A stretch of DNA of 64,000 bases, from positions 62,001 through 126,000 of the forward strand of contig NZ_FNEE01000009.1 of the NCBI RefSeq assembly GCF_900099905.1, in the 5' to 3' direction. Source of the stretch: Mesorhizobium muleiense. GTDB taxonomy: Bacteria > Pseudomonadota > Alphaproteobacteria > Rhizobiales > Rhizobiaceae. The notes under the pieces were generated by a model. It saw only the letters and a program-made list of their open reading frames with translations. It did no database searches and was not told the DNA's origin. Below, piece after piece: positions 28,249 through 36,714 of this stretch; position 1 is the stretch's first letter; the number at the start of each line of letters is the position of its first letter. The position numbers and the translations under genes were made by a program.

Positions 28249-29115
28249 ATGTCGCTCAAGGGAAAGACGCTGTTCATCTCCGGCGGGTCGCGCGGCATCG
28301 GGCTGGCGATCGCGCTGCGCGCCGCGCGCGACGGCGCCAATGTGACCATCGCGGCCAAGACCGCCGAGCCCCACCCGAAGCTGCCGGGCACGATCTATAC
28401 GGCGGCTGAGGAGATCGAGCAGGCCGGCGGCAAGGCATTGCCGATGCTGTGCGACATACGCGAGGAGGGGCAGGTGGCCGAGGCGGTCGCCAGAACCGTC
28501 GAAAAATTCGGCGGCATCGACATCTGCATCAACAATGCCAGCGCCATCCAACTCACCGGCACGCTGGAAACCGACATGAAGCGCTACGACCTGATGCACC
28601 AGATCAACACACGCGGCACGTTCCTGGTTTCCAAAATGTGCATTCCGCACCTGAAGTTGGCCGACAATCCTCACATCTTGAATCTGGCGCCGCCGCTCGA
28701 CATGAAGGCCAAATGGTTCAAGAACCATGTCGCCTATACGATGGCCAAATTCGGCATGTCGATGTGCACGCTGGGCATGAGCGCGGAGTTCGCCAGGGAC
28801 GGCATCGCCGTCAATTCGCTGTGGCCGATCTCGACGATCGACACGGCAGCGGTGCGCAATCTTCTGGGCGGGGCGACAGTGGCGGCGATGAGCCGTTCGC
28901 CCGATATCATGGCCGATGCCGCGCATGCGATCCTGCTCAAGCCGTCGCGCGAAGCGACCGGCAATTTCTACATCGACGAGGAGGTGCTGCGCGCCGAGGG
29001 CGTCAGCGATTTTTCGATCTATGCGCCTGACGCGACAGGTCCGCTTGCCGGCGATTTCTTCGTGCCGGACGAGGTGTTTGCGAATTCGAAAACCAACGTG
29101 AAAAATATCTACTGA
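28249..29115 (+). CDS. Short-chain dehydrogenase/reductase (HSDL2-like)
   Basis: 288-aa classical SDR. The nucleotide motif is SGGSRGIGLAIA (about residues 10-21), then CDIREE, NNASAIQLTG and the active-site YxxxK in YTMAKFG (about 164-170). The catalytic Ser position in the LNLAPPLDM strand is not Ser: the HSDL2 subgroup often reads SPP there, while this protein has APP. It is an NAD(P)-dependent oxidoreductase, likely acting on a lipid or acyl substrate. The ATG at 28249 is used; upstream residues have no similarity. Confidence 0.88.
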   Translation: MSLKGKTLFISGGSRGIGLAIALRAARDGANVTIAAKTAEPHPKLPGTIYTAAEEIEQAGGKALPMLCDIREEGQVAEAVARTVEKFGGIDICINNASAIQLTGTLETDMKRYDLMHQINTRGTFLVSKMCIPHLKLADNPHILNLAPPLDMKAKWFKNHVAYTMAKFGMSMCTLGMSAEFARDGIAVNSLWPISTIDTAAVRNLLGGATVAAMSRSPDIMADAAHAILLKPSREATGNFYIDEEVLRAEGVSDFSIYAPDATGPLAGDFFVPDEVFANSKTNVKNIY

Positions 29116-29154
29116 CTGGCACCGGCATAGCCCTCGTTTCCCAGCCGAAGCCGG

Positions 29155-29190
29155 AAACAAAACCCCGCCGGCGAGGGGATACCGGCGGGG
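29155..29190 (-). terminator. GC-rich hairpin, likely terminator for the minus-strand OmpA gene
   Basis: Stem CCCCGCCGG (29163-29171) / CCGGCGGGG (29182-29190). On the minus strand the hairpin is followed by TTTTGTTT (complement of 29155-29162), the pattern of a rho-independent terminator. It lies 215 bp past the OmpA-domain gene and 48 bp past the convergent SDR stop. Confidence 0.55.
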
Positions 29191-29404
29191 CTCATGTGTC
29201 CCGCTGGAGTCGGGACAGGGCAGGGAAGCCCTAGCCAGAATCTGGGGTGGACGACCTCGCGATTCAATGCCTGGTTAAATCGCGACTTACATTCTCCTTC
29301 AACCTCGGCTGATTGCCGGAAATTGCCCAACCCGGAGAAACCGGGGTGGGCTATGTCTTCCCGCATAGATTCCAGAAACCAGTTCAGGTTTCTGAAACTG
29401 CGAG

Positions 29405-31555
29405 TTAATTCGCGCTGGCGACCGGCGCCACCAGCGAGGTGATGCGGCGGATGGCGACGCGACGGTTCTCGCGCTCCGGCTCAGACGTATCGACCTTGAG
29501 ATACTCCTCGCCATAGCCCTGTGTCGTCAGGTTCTCCGGCGGGATGCTGAAGGCATTGCTCAGAGCTTCGGCGACCGCCTCCGCGCGACGGTCGGACAGA
29601 GCGAGGTTCGCCTCCGGCTTGCCGACGGCATCGGTATGGCCTTCGATCAGGAAGGTTTCCGCCGGGTTCTTCTCCAGCAGCTTCTCCATGGCGCTGGCGA
29701 CGCCTTCCAGTTTCTGCACCTCGGTTTCGGGGATCGAGGCTGAACCGAATTCGAAGTTCAGCGAGTCGAGGTCGATGCGGCGGGCGATGTCGCGCACGCG
29801 GGCCGAGCGCTTGACCTCGTCGATCGAGTAGAGGCGCTGCACCCTCTCCACCGGCGGCTGTTCAAGGAAGGCATAGTAGTCGTCCGGATCCTCGACCTCC
29901 TCGGAATCCAGAATGTACTCCTCGCGCGGAATGTCGATCCGAATCGGCGGCAGGTCGTCGCCTGGATCGCGCCAGTCGCCATCGTCCTCATAGTGCCGCT
30001 CGTCGACATAGCTCAGCACATATTCGCGTCCGTCGGGCGCGATGCGTGAACGCTGGACGACGTCGCCGTAGCGGTTGCGGATGGTGACGATCTGGATACC
30101 ATTGTCACGCTCGACGATTTCCCGAGTGCGATTGCTCGACAACTCCTCATAGTAGACGTTCCGCGCGCCACGCCGCATGCGCGGCGCATCGTCGCTTTCC
30201 ACGATCGTCTGGTTGTTGAACTGGAGGATAACGCGGTCGCCGAGTTCCCTGACGACGTCGACCCCGCGCGGGCGTTCCCGACGGCGGCGAATGTTTTCCT
30301 CGTCGGGCGCACGCTCAACGCGTCTGCCCTTTTCCTCCGTCGCCCGAACCATCCTCTCAAGCTTGATCGCCTGCTGGGCCGCCCTGTCATCGGTGGGCGG
30401 CGGTCCCTGATCGACCGGAGCCGGCCTCGGGGCTTCCGCCTGTTCGCCGTTCTGCTGCGTCGGCTGTCCACCCGCGTCCTGGCCGCTGGTTTCTTGCGCG
30501 TTGTCCCTGCCGCCCCTGCGCTTGCGCACGGCATCCTTCTGGCTGTCGAACACGGGAGCCTCGCCCTGGGCCGGACCTTCGCCTTCGGCGGGCGCGGCCT
30601 GCTCGCGCTCGGCGGGCTGCTCGCCTGTCACCGGCTGTTCGTCGATAGGCTTCTTGCGGCGGTCCTTAGCCTGATCCCGGGGCTGTTCGCCCTCGGCGGG
30701 AGCCGTTTGCTGGTCGGTCGGAAGCGGTTCGGCCTGCTCGCCGGCTTCCTTCCTGGCTGGCTGTTCGGATGGTGCGGCTTCGATCTGCTGATCCTGCTCC
30801 TGCTTCTTCCTGCGCGGCGTGACCTGCTCGTTGTCATTTGCAGGTGTGGCGTTTTCGCGAGGCGCAGCCTGCTCGGCTTCCTCCTGCTGTTGCCGGTCGC
30901 GCTTCTTTCTGCGCGGTTCGGGCTGTTCGTCGCTGGCAGGCGCCCCCTGCTCGGCGGGCTTTTCGGCTGGTGCGGCTTCCTCCTGCTGTTGCCGGTCGCG
31001 CTTCTTCCTGCGCGGCTGTTCGTCGCTGGCAGGTGCGGCCTGCTCGGCGGGCCGTTCGGCCGGTGCGGCTTCCTCCTGCTGTTGCCGGTCACGCTTCTTC
31101 CTGCGCGGCTCGGGCTGTTCGTCGCTGGCAGGTGCGGCCTGCTCGGCGGGCCGTTCGGCCGGTGCGGCTTCCTCCTGCTGTTGCCGGTCACGCTTCTTTC
31201 TGCGCGGCTCGGGCTGTTCGTCGCTCGCAGGTGCGGCCCGCTCGGCGGGTGCGGCTTCCTCTTGCTGTTGCTGCTCGCGCTTCTTCCTGCGCTGACCGCC
31301 CTGCTGCTCCTCGCCGGAAGGCGCGGCCTGTTCCTCGCGCTTCTTGCGAGGCTTCTGCTCCGGTTCCGCCTGCGGTGCGCAGCCTTCCGCCGACTCGCCT
31401 TCGGGGCAATTCGATTGCACGGGGATCAACGGCGTGGCGGTACTCTGCGGTGGGTCGAACGCGGCGCTGCCCTGCAACGGGAATGCGCCCAACGGCGCGG
31501 ACGCCATCAGCAGGCCAAGTGCCGTGCCTGCCAGAATCCGTGGTTGGCGTTTCAT
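29405..31555 (-). CDS. OmpA-domain protein with Gln/Glu/Lys-rich tandem repeats
   Basis: 716 aa. A signal peptide (LAGTALGLLMASAPLGAFP) is followed by a long disordered, highly charged region. Residues about 89-250 hold tandem repeats of about 33 aa built on RRKKRDRQQQEEAAPAE and PASDEQPEP. A middle domain (about 430-560) contains repeated WD/strand-like segments (RYGDVVQRSRIAPDGREYVL). The C-terminal 115 residues are an OmpA peptidoglycan-binding domain: LNFEFGSASI, FLIEGHTDAVGK, LSDRRAEAVAEAL and NLTTQGYGEEYL. It should sit in the outer membrane or periplasm and bind peptidoglycan. Such proteins are annotated OmpA family in Mesorhizobium. Confidence 0.9.
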   Translation of the reverse strand: MKRQPRILAGTALGLLMASAPLGAFPLQGSAAFDPPQSTATPLIPVQSNCPEGESAEGCAPQAEPEQKPRKKREEQAAPSGEEQQGGQRRKKREQQQQEEAAPAERAAPASDEQPEPRRKKRDRQQQEEAAPAERPAEQAAPASDEQPEPRRKKRDRQQQEEAAPAERPAEQAAPASDEQPRRKKRDRQQQEEAAPAEKPAEQGAPASDEQPEPRRKKRDRQQQEEAEQAAPRENATPANDNEQVTPRRKKQEQDQQIEAAPSEQPARKEAGEQAEPLPTDQQTAPAEGEQPRDQAKDRRKKPIDEQPVTGEQPAEREQAAPAEGEGPAQGEAPVFDSQKDAVRKRRGGRDNAQETSGQDAGGQPTQQNGEQAEAPRPAPVDQGPPPTDDRAAQQAIKLERMVRATEEKGRRVERAPDEENIRRRRERPRGVDVVRELGDRVILQFNNQTIVESDDAPRMRRGARNVYYEELSSNRTREIVERDNGIQIVTIRNRYGDVVQRSRIAPDGREYVLSYVDERHYEDDGDWRDPGDDLPPIRIDIPREEYILDSEEVEDPDDYYAFLEQPPVERVQRLYSIDEVKRSARVRDIARRIDLDSLNFEFGSASIPETEVQKLEGVASAMEKLLEKNPAETFLIEGHTDAVGKPEANLALSDRRAEAVAEALSNAFSIPPENLTTQGYGEEYLKVDTSEPERENRRVAIRRITSLVAPVASAN
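30806..31291 (-). repeat. Tandem coding repeats inside the OmpA-domain gene
   Basis: About five in-frame copies of a unit of about 99 bp (33 codons), with one shorter and one diverged copy. Nucleotide identity between the middle copies is very high, which implies recent expansion or active slippage. Confidence 0.8.
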
Positions 31556-31766
31556 TAAAAATCCTCCTTTGGCGTCCCATCCCGGCCCAAACTGTTCATC
31601 AACCGGATTGGTTCCGGCTAGCGGGCATTAACGGCTACGAAGGGCAATTGGCCGGCGTTTTGAAGGCGACTTCGTGTTATTCCTATGGTGCCGGCCTATG
31701 GGGCTGGCCGGGTCTGCGTCTGTTGCGGTGCTTGACCTTCACCCTGCCAGGGGCCACATCCCGTCG

Positions 31767-32213
31767 ATGGAAACGCCGTTCTGGAAAACCAAGACGCTCG
31801 AGGCGATGACCCCGGCCGAGTGGGAATCGCTTTGCGACGGCTGCGGCAAATGCTGCCTGTCGAAACTCGAGGACGAAGACACCGGCGCGATTTACTGGAC
31901 GAGCGTCGGCTGCCGGCTGTTCGACGCCGAAACCTGTCGCTGTTCCGATTATGCCAACCGGTTGGCGCGCGTCCCGGACTGCGTCGGTCTGACGCCGCAG
32001 AATGTGCGCACCATCAGTTGGCTGCCCAAAACCTGCGCCTACCGGCTGGTCGCCGAGGGCCACGATCTCTACTGGTGGCACAGGCTGGTGTCAGGCAGTG
32101 CCGAGACGGTGCATGAGGCCGGCATCTCAATGCGGGGCCGGGTCAGCGCCAGCGAGACCGATCTTGCCGAGCCCGACGACTATTTCGAGCACATGCTGGA
32201 CGACGAGCCCTAG
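31767..32213 (+). CDS. YcgN/UPF0260 family cysteine cluster protein
   Basis: 148 aa. The conserved cysteine cluster is visible as CDGCGKCCLSKLEDED (about 24-39), then GCRLFDAETCRCSDYANR and a later CVGL...CAYRLV, which may bind a metal or iron-sulfur centre. N-terminus METPFWKTKTLEAMT is the family start, so 31767 is preferred to an upstream ATG. Function unknown. Single gene, divergent from the OmpA-domain gene. Confidence 0.9.
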   Translation: METPFWKTKTLEAMTPAEWESLCDGCGKCCLSKLEDEDTGAIYWTSVGCRLFDAETCRCSDYANRLARVPDCVGLTPQNVRTISWLPKTCAYRLVAEGHDLYWWHRLVSGSAETVHEAGISMRGRVSASETDLAEPDDYFEHMLDDEP

Positions 32214-32458
32214 CGACGGGCCTTCAGGACCCGGAACCGGCTGCCCGACACCGCGTTTTCTATCCAATGGTTCAGAACCGACCGGATTGTTCAGAACCGG
32301 AAGCCGAGAAGACTGCGCAATTGCTTGTTGCTACATGAACCAGAAATGAACGGCCGGTTCGTAGAAAGTTCAGATACGCAAGCGCATTCTCCTCGCCATC
32401 GGTAAGACACATTGGTTCGATCAAAGGCGGGCGGAAGCCCTGAACAAGGAGAGAAGAC

Positions 32459-32824
32459 ATGTTCAACACGATCAAGACGGCGGCCTTTTCGGCGCTTATC
32501 GGCCTCGGCACGCTTGCCGCCATTCCCGCCACAGCCCATGCAGACAGCATCTACCTCGGCTTCGGCAACGATGACGATCCGCGCGTCGGCGTCTATTCCG
32601 GCGATGATGACGATGGTTACTACCGCGAACGCCGCCGCGAACGCGACTGGCGCCGGTCTTGCTCGCCAAACCGTGCTCTCGGCAAGGCAGAGCGCATGGG
32701 TCTGCGCCGTGCCCGTATCATCGACGTCGGCCGCCGCACCGTGAAAGTAGCGGGCCGCCAGTATGGCGACCGCGTCGTGGTCGTGTTCGCCAATGAGCGC
32801 GGCTGCCCGGTCCTCTACCGGTAA
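32459..32824 (+). CDS. Small secreted hypothetical protein
   Basis: 121 aa. A signal peptide (TAAFSALIGLGTLAAIPATA, cleavage near AHA-DS) is clear. The mature part has an acidic GDDDDG patch, an Arg-rich RERRRERDWRR stretch, and a C-terminal domain with KAERMGLRRARIIDVGRRTV and two cysteines (CSPN and GCPV). It resembles small rhizobial periplasmic 'antifreeze-like' or RcnB-style proteins, but no family is certain. AGGAGAGAAG precedes the ATG. Confidence 0.8.
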   Translation: MFNTIKTAAFSALIGLGTLAAIPATAHADSIYLGFGNDDDPRVGVYSGDDDDGYYRERRRERDWRRSCSPNRALGKAERMGLRRARIIDVGRRTVKVAGRQYGDRVVVVFANERGCPVLYR

Positions 32825-32866
32825 GCGTTCGCACGTTGCCTACCGGCACGGCCTGCCTGTCAGTAT

Positions 32867-32944
32867 GACCTTCTGCGAAGGTCAGCTTTAGGGACATGAC
32901 CTTCCCAGAAGGTCGGTCTGGAGACACGACCTTCGCAGAAGGTC
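32867..32944 (+). repeat. Three tandem 17-bp palindromes
   Basis: GACCTTC-NNN-GAAGGTC occurs three times (32867-32883, 32898-32914, 32928-32944), 30-31 bp apart, with spacer similarity (GGTCTGGAG). Perfect 7-bp arms each time. The array lies between the secreted protein gene and its terminator. Confidence 0.75.
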
Positions 32945-32985
32945 GGTCTGGAGTAGAGCCCCCTGAGATAGAAGGGTGCGGCTCG

Positions 32986-33021
32986 AAAAACCCCGGAGGA
33001 CCAGTCCTCGGGGGTTTTTTT
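32986..33021. terminator. Bidirectional terminator between convergent genes
   Basis: AAAAACCCCGGAGGA (32986-33000) pairs with TCCTCGGGGGTTTTTT (33005-33020) apart from one mismatch; T-runs exist on both strands. It separates the secreted protein gene from the convergent SIMPL-domain gene. Confidence 0.85.
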
Positions 33022-33068
33022 AATGCAGCAAAGTCAATGTTGCCGGTTACCCGCACTTCAGCGGGCGG

Positions 33069-33779
33069 TCACTTCAACTCGAAAGTGACTGTGACCTGCA
33101 CCGTGTAGGAATTCTCGCCAGCCTGCACCGGAACCGATTCGCGGGCCGCATCAAAGGCCTTGGCGGTCATCGGTATCGGCGGCGGCGCGACGTTCTGGTC
33201 GGTGATTTCCAGCACCCGCCCGATGCTGACGCCGGCGGCTTCGGCCAGCGTCCTGGCCTTGGCCATTGCGTCGGCGACCGCCTTCTTGCGGGCTTCGGTG
33301 ACAGTTGCCGTTGGATCCTCGTTGGAGAACGAGATGCCGCCGCCCTGGTTGACGCCGAGCGATACCGCCTTGTCGAGAATCTCGCCTGTCTTGTCGATGT
33401 CGCGGATGCGCACCGAAAGCGTGTTGGTCACCTGGTAGGCGATGAGTTCGGCTTCCTGGCTGCCGTCCGGCTTGTTGGTATAATTGTAGCGCGGGCTGAT
33501 CTGGATGCCGGCTGTCTGCAGGTCGCGCTCCTTGATGCCGGCCGACTTCATTGCGGCGATCACCGATGCCATGGCGTCGTTGTTGGCATCGAGCGCGGCA
33601 CGCGCGGTCTTGGCCTCGCGCATGACGCTGAGCGTCAGCAGCGCCAGATCGGGGGCCGCGGTCGCTTCGCCTTCGCCAGTGACGACGATGCGGGGCGGCG
33701 GCGGCGAATCGGCCGCGCCGGCCATCGCCGGAAAAGCGATTGCGGCGGCGAGCGCCAACGGCAAAAGATGTCTGGTCAT
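33069..33779 (-). CDS. SIMPL (DUF541) domain-containing periplasmic protein
   Basis: 236 aa. Signal peptide LPLALAAAIAFPAMAGAA at the N-terminus. The SIMPL domain shows RIVVTGEGEATAAPDLALLT, then KERDLQTAGIQISPRY and a C-terminal GENSYTVQVTVTFELK. Similar to BP26/OMP28 of Brucella, an immunogenic periplasmic protein of unknown function. It is the last core gene before the tRNA that marks the left end of the accessory block. Confidence 0.9.
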   Translation of the reverse strand: MTRHLLPLALAAAIAFPAMAGAADSPPPPRIVVTGEGEATAAPDLALLTLSVMREAKTARAALDANNDAMASVIAAMKSAGIKERDLQTAGIQISPRYNYTNKPDGSQEAELIAYQVTNTLSVRIRDIDKTGEILDKAVSLGVNQGGGISFSNEDPTATVTEARKKAVADAMAKARTLAEAAGVSIGRVLEITDQNVAPPPIPMTAKAFDAARESVPVQAGENSYTVQVTVTFELK

Positions 33780-33882
33780 AAAAGTCTCCTCGGTCTGCGA
33801 TCCAGTCGCGCTTGTCGACTACCGCATCGGCATAAAAATCGGAATCGATTTTCGGGAAGCGCGATTGCGTAGATTCAAAGCG

Positions 33883-33926
33883 TTAGAGCGTTTTTTGCGC
33901 GTCTAAGTGGACGCACCTCGCTCTAA
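33883..33926. repeat. TTAGAGCG-type intergenic palindrome
   Basis: Arms TTAGAGCG (33883-33890) and CGCTCTAA (33919-33926) around an inner GCGTC / GACGC stem. Same family as 26252-26292. Confidence 0.6.
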
Positions 33927-34017
33927 TGTCTGAATATGGGCTGATTTGGACGATTTCGGCCAGCCCATCCGGAAAGCCTTGTGCGGTTCGGGGAAAAACA
34001 TTAATCCAGCCGCGTGT

Positions 34018-34094
34018 GGGGCCTGTAGCTCAATGGTTAGAGCCGGCGGCTCATAACCGCTTGGTTGGGGGTTCGAGTCCCTCCGGGCCCACCA
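34018..34094 (+). tRNA. tRNA with CAU anticodon, probably tRNA-Ile2 (lysidine type)
   Basis: A full cloverleaf can be drawn. The acceptor arm GGGCCTG pairs with CGGGCCC, the anticodon stem-loop is GGCGGCTCATAACCGCT with anticodon CAT, and the T-arm is GGGGGTTCGAGTCCCTC. The 3' CCA is encoded. The CTCATAA-CGCTTGGT variable-region pattern matches bacterial tRNA-Ile(CAU), whose C34 is modified to lysidine, better than elongator tRNA-Met; software may label it Met. An integrase lies about 100 bp downstream, so its 3' end is a likely attachment site. Confidence 0.9.
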
Positions 34095-34200
34095 TAACCA
34101 TTGTTTTTATTCACAAAAAGTGCCCTCGGCCCAAAACGTTTTGGGCCCATTATGGGCCCAAAGCAGGACCGTGGTCCCGGTTTGTTCCGACTCGATTTGA

Positions 34201-35394
34201 TTATCTGACGATGCGGAGGTTTGCCCGCCGCTTCATGGCGTCGCGTTTGGCCTCGCGCTCGTTGATGGCACGAGCAATATCAACCGCGATCCGCTTCTTA
34301 TTGGCCTCACGCACATACTCATCTGTTACCGTCATGGAGGAATGACCCATCGCCTCCATGATGGCGCGCGCCTGGATGTTGCATTCAGCGAGGTAGGTGC
34401 CGAAGGTGCGGCGCAGGCCATGAAGCGTGTAGCCGCTTGGAATTCCCGCCTGCCGCGTCCAGTGCTGCATCATGCCGGTCAGGCTCTTTTCCGAGAATGA
34501 CCTGCCATAGGCGTTCTTTAAGACCGTGCCGCCTCTCGAGCGATCGAGCAGGTCCAAGGCCGTTGCTAGTTTGTCTACGACTGGAATGAACATCTCCCGC
34601 CCGCCATGGCGGTTGCGGTTCTTCTTCTGGCGGAAATCAAAGGCCTCGATTAGCACCAGCGAGCCGTCGAACAGTTCGATCTCTTCGGTTAAAAGATCGT
34701 CCCACTCAAGAGCAGCGATATCGCCGCGCCGATTTCCAAGCCAGAACCCCAGTGCATAGCAGGTGCGCGCGGCTGTACCGATGGGGTGTCGCTCCTCGAA
34801 CTTTTCGCGCATCGCAATTGGCCAAGCTGGGTTCTTGGTCGATTTGGGCACCCGCACGCGGATAGATAGCGACGGATCATCCTGCGGCTTGATCCATTTT
34901 TCGACATCGGTCGCGACCCATAGAAGCTTCTTGATGGCGACCAACGTGTGTTTGGCGACTGTGCGGTTCGTCCTGAAGATGCCTTCAATGATGGCGCGAA
35001 GCCGATCCGCGTCGAGATGTTCAACAGGAGTATTGCGCCAGGTGAGTGGGTAGTTGGGATCGACCGGCAGGTTGAGAAAACGCTCAATCAGTCGCGCATT
35101 CTTCTGCTGCGTGGCTTCATCAAAGCCCAACCACTCCATTGTCGTTTCAAGCCGGCGCGCGGCATGACCAAAGGTTTTTGGCAGTGCCCGACCGGGCAAA
35201 TCGACGATAACTGCCTTCTTGCCTTGACCCTGCGTGGCCTTCTCGTAAGCCGCCTCGAACTCGGGATCGCCGGGCTTACCGGGAAGGCGGATTTCAGGCA
35301 TGCCCTTTGCGCGGTAGCGATAGATTAGCTTGCCGTTCTTGAGGCGCGAAGATACCCCAGGGTAACGGGCATCCTTAAATGGCCGAGCCATCAA
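34201..35394 (-). CDS. Tyrosine recombinase/integrase (tRNA-CAU side)
   Basis: 397 aa. The catalytic residues are present: Arg in GNRRGDIAALEW, HxxR in LHGLRRTFGTYL, His in MGHSSMTVTDEYV with the nucleophile Tyr in the same segment. The N-terminal part (about 1-80) is an arm-binding domain (RLKNGKLIYRYRAKGMPEIR). This is the phage-type integrase of an element in the tRNA-CAU 3' end. It is convergent to the tRNA and has the start overlapped by a small HTH protein, a usual Int/Xis organisation. Confidence 0.92.
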   Translation of the reverse strand: MMARPFKDARYPGVSSRLKNGKLIYRYRAKGMPEIRLPGKPGDPEFEAAYEKATQGQGKKAVIVDLPGRALPKTFGHAARRLETTMEWLGFDEATQQKNARLIERFLNLPVDPNYPLTWRNTPVEHLDADRLRAIIEGIFRTNRTVAKHTLVAIKKLLWVATDVEKWIKPQDDPSLSIRVRVPKSTKNPAWPIAMREKFEERHPIGTAARTCYALGFWLGNRRGDIAALEWDDLLTEEIELFDGSLVLIEAFDFRQKKNRNRHGGREMFIPVVDKLATALDLLDRSRGGTVLKNAYGRSFSEKSLTGMMQHWTRQAGIPSGYTLHGLRRTFGTYLAECNIQARAIMEAMGHSSMTVTDEYVREANKKRIAVDIARAINEREAKRDAMKRRANLRIVR

Positions 35395-35620
35395 ATGCTC
35401 CTTTCAGTCCGGGGGACCCTTTCAGACTCGCCCGTAGCGAAAGGGTTTTGCTTTTGATGGCAACGCGCAGGAGCACCGGGTAACGAAACCCTCTTCCTTG
35501 CTCTATGCCTTCAAAGGTGCGCCTCGGTATTCCCAGTACCTTGGCCGCGGCTTCGGCAGTAAACCCTTCCTTTGCCCGCCATGCTTTCACGTCTTGCGCA
35601 AGTTTCTCATTCTCGTTCAC
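35375..35620 (-). CDS. Small XRE-like helix-turn-helix protein
   Basis: 81 aa. The HTH reads KAWRAKEGFTAEAAAKVLGI followed by PRRTFEGIEQGR, close to the XRE/Cro type found beside integrases. Its 3' end overlaps the integrase start by 20 bp, so they are probably co-expressed. Likely a regulator of integrase or excision. Confidence 0.75.
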   Translation of the reverse strand: MNENEKLAQDVKAWRAKEGFTAEAAAKVLGIPRRTFEGIEQGRGFRYPVLLRVAIKSKTLSLRASLKGSPGLKGAFDGSAI

Positions 35621-35685
35621 ATCATGCCTTCCGCACGGGCTATCATCGTACTACGCCTGCAGCGTATACGCAACGAGCGTAGTTG

Positions 35686-35937
35686 CTATCTTTTTTCCAC
35701 GCCCCGTTTGCTTCGTTCCAACAGCTCTTGAAGGCCGCTGTCTTTGTCCGGCAACGAGGTGAAAGCGATATCCAAGGCTACACGATCCCAGACAGCGCGG
35801 CTATTGATGCGCTTGGGCTTTGGCATACGCCCATCGGCAACCATCTCGTCAAAAAGCGTCGATCCGACACCGATGTAACGAGCTGCTTCCTCACGAGATA
35901 GCCCTCGTGGGGGATACGAGATTGCGTCACTCTTCAT
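35686..35937 (-). CDS. AlpA/excisionase-type MerR-like DNA-binding protein
   Basis: 83 aa from ATG 35937. LSREEAARYIGVGSTLFDEM and MVADGRMPKPKRINSRAVWDR are the winged helix and wing of the AlpA/helix_turn_helix_17 excisionase family. The frame is open for another 98 codons upstream, but that part has no such pattern. Its place upstream of the integrase fits a recombination directionality factor. Confidence 0.75.
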   Translation of the reverse strand: MKSDAISYPPRGLSREEAARYIGVGSTLFDEMVADGRMPKPKRINSRAVWDRVALDIAFTSLPDKDSGLQELLERSKRGVEKR

Positions 35938-36231
35938 GGACGCTGCCTCGGTCCTGATACTCCGGGCGGGTTGGTGTCGAAGCACAAAGCCGCATCCTAG
36001 TTGCCATTTCGCTGCGAGCAGATCGTGTTGGGCTAAAATAAGAAGAGCCTCGTTAAGCGGAAGCGGCCTGACTAGCTCGTGCGGCGTAAACTGGTAGCAA
36101 CGTGTGGACTGTGGATCACGGGAGGAGAGCGTTTCTAAGCGGACTCGTGGGGCAAGTCGGTGGACGGCTACATTGCATTGTGCACGACCGGGGCTAACCA
36201 CCTGCGACATCCCGCTGGCCCTCTTGCGCAC

Positions 36232-36714
36232 CCTCCCTCAGTGTCGAAATCGGAGCCGTTATCCCGAGGACCGTCGAAAAACCGCCGTCGCAGAGTTGCC
36301 ACTCTTTGGTGCTGAAACCGATATTTCTAATCATATCGGTTTTAACTCATCGCTCAAACTTTAGATGGAGCAAGGCAATTTCGGCTCGTCGATCGAAGTC
36401 GACGAGGGCGCCGCACAACGATTGGCAGCTTTGCGCCAGGAGTGGCGATCAGCGAGCCACTACTCAGACGTCCCGTTTGGGCCGACAGTAGGCGGTCGGG
36501 TCTTGGCGAATGAAGATACGAAAGCAGCCGGTCACCGACGTGCTTCGCATGGCGTCCGGCTTCTCTGTTAGGATGTGTTTGAAAGACGATCGCTGCATGG
36601 TCCAAGTTTCGCCCTCGACACCAGCTCTCGATCTGGACATTAAGAAAAGTCCGCAGTGTTCGGAAGAATTCCGAACTCTACGGCCGCATCGTCAACGACA
36701 TTGCGCCTGATCTG
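36232..36714. other. Low-information gap with one palindrome
   Basis: 483 bp without a gene I can support; a 68-codon frame from 36365 has no recognisable motif. It contains a perfect 9-bp inverted repeat AAACCGATA (36315-36323) / TATCGGTTT (36334-36342) that could be an operator. Lower GC than the flanks. Confidence 0.5.

Noticed and set aside
30806..31291. CRISPR-like or minisatellite repeat in non-coding DNA
   Set aside because: It is an in-frame coding repeat inside the OmpA-domain gene.
32867..32944. CRISPR array
   Set aside because: The repeats are 17-bp palindromes with nearly identical spacers of 13-14 bp, and no cas genes are present.
36365..36571. 68-aa open frame in the low-information gap
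   Set aside because: No motif, no convincing ribosome binding site, and no conserved-looking composition.
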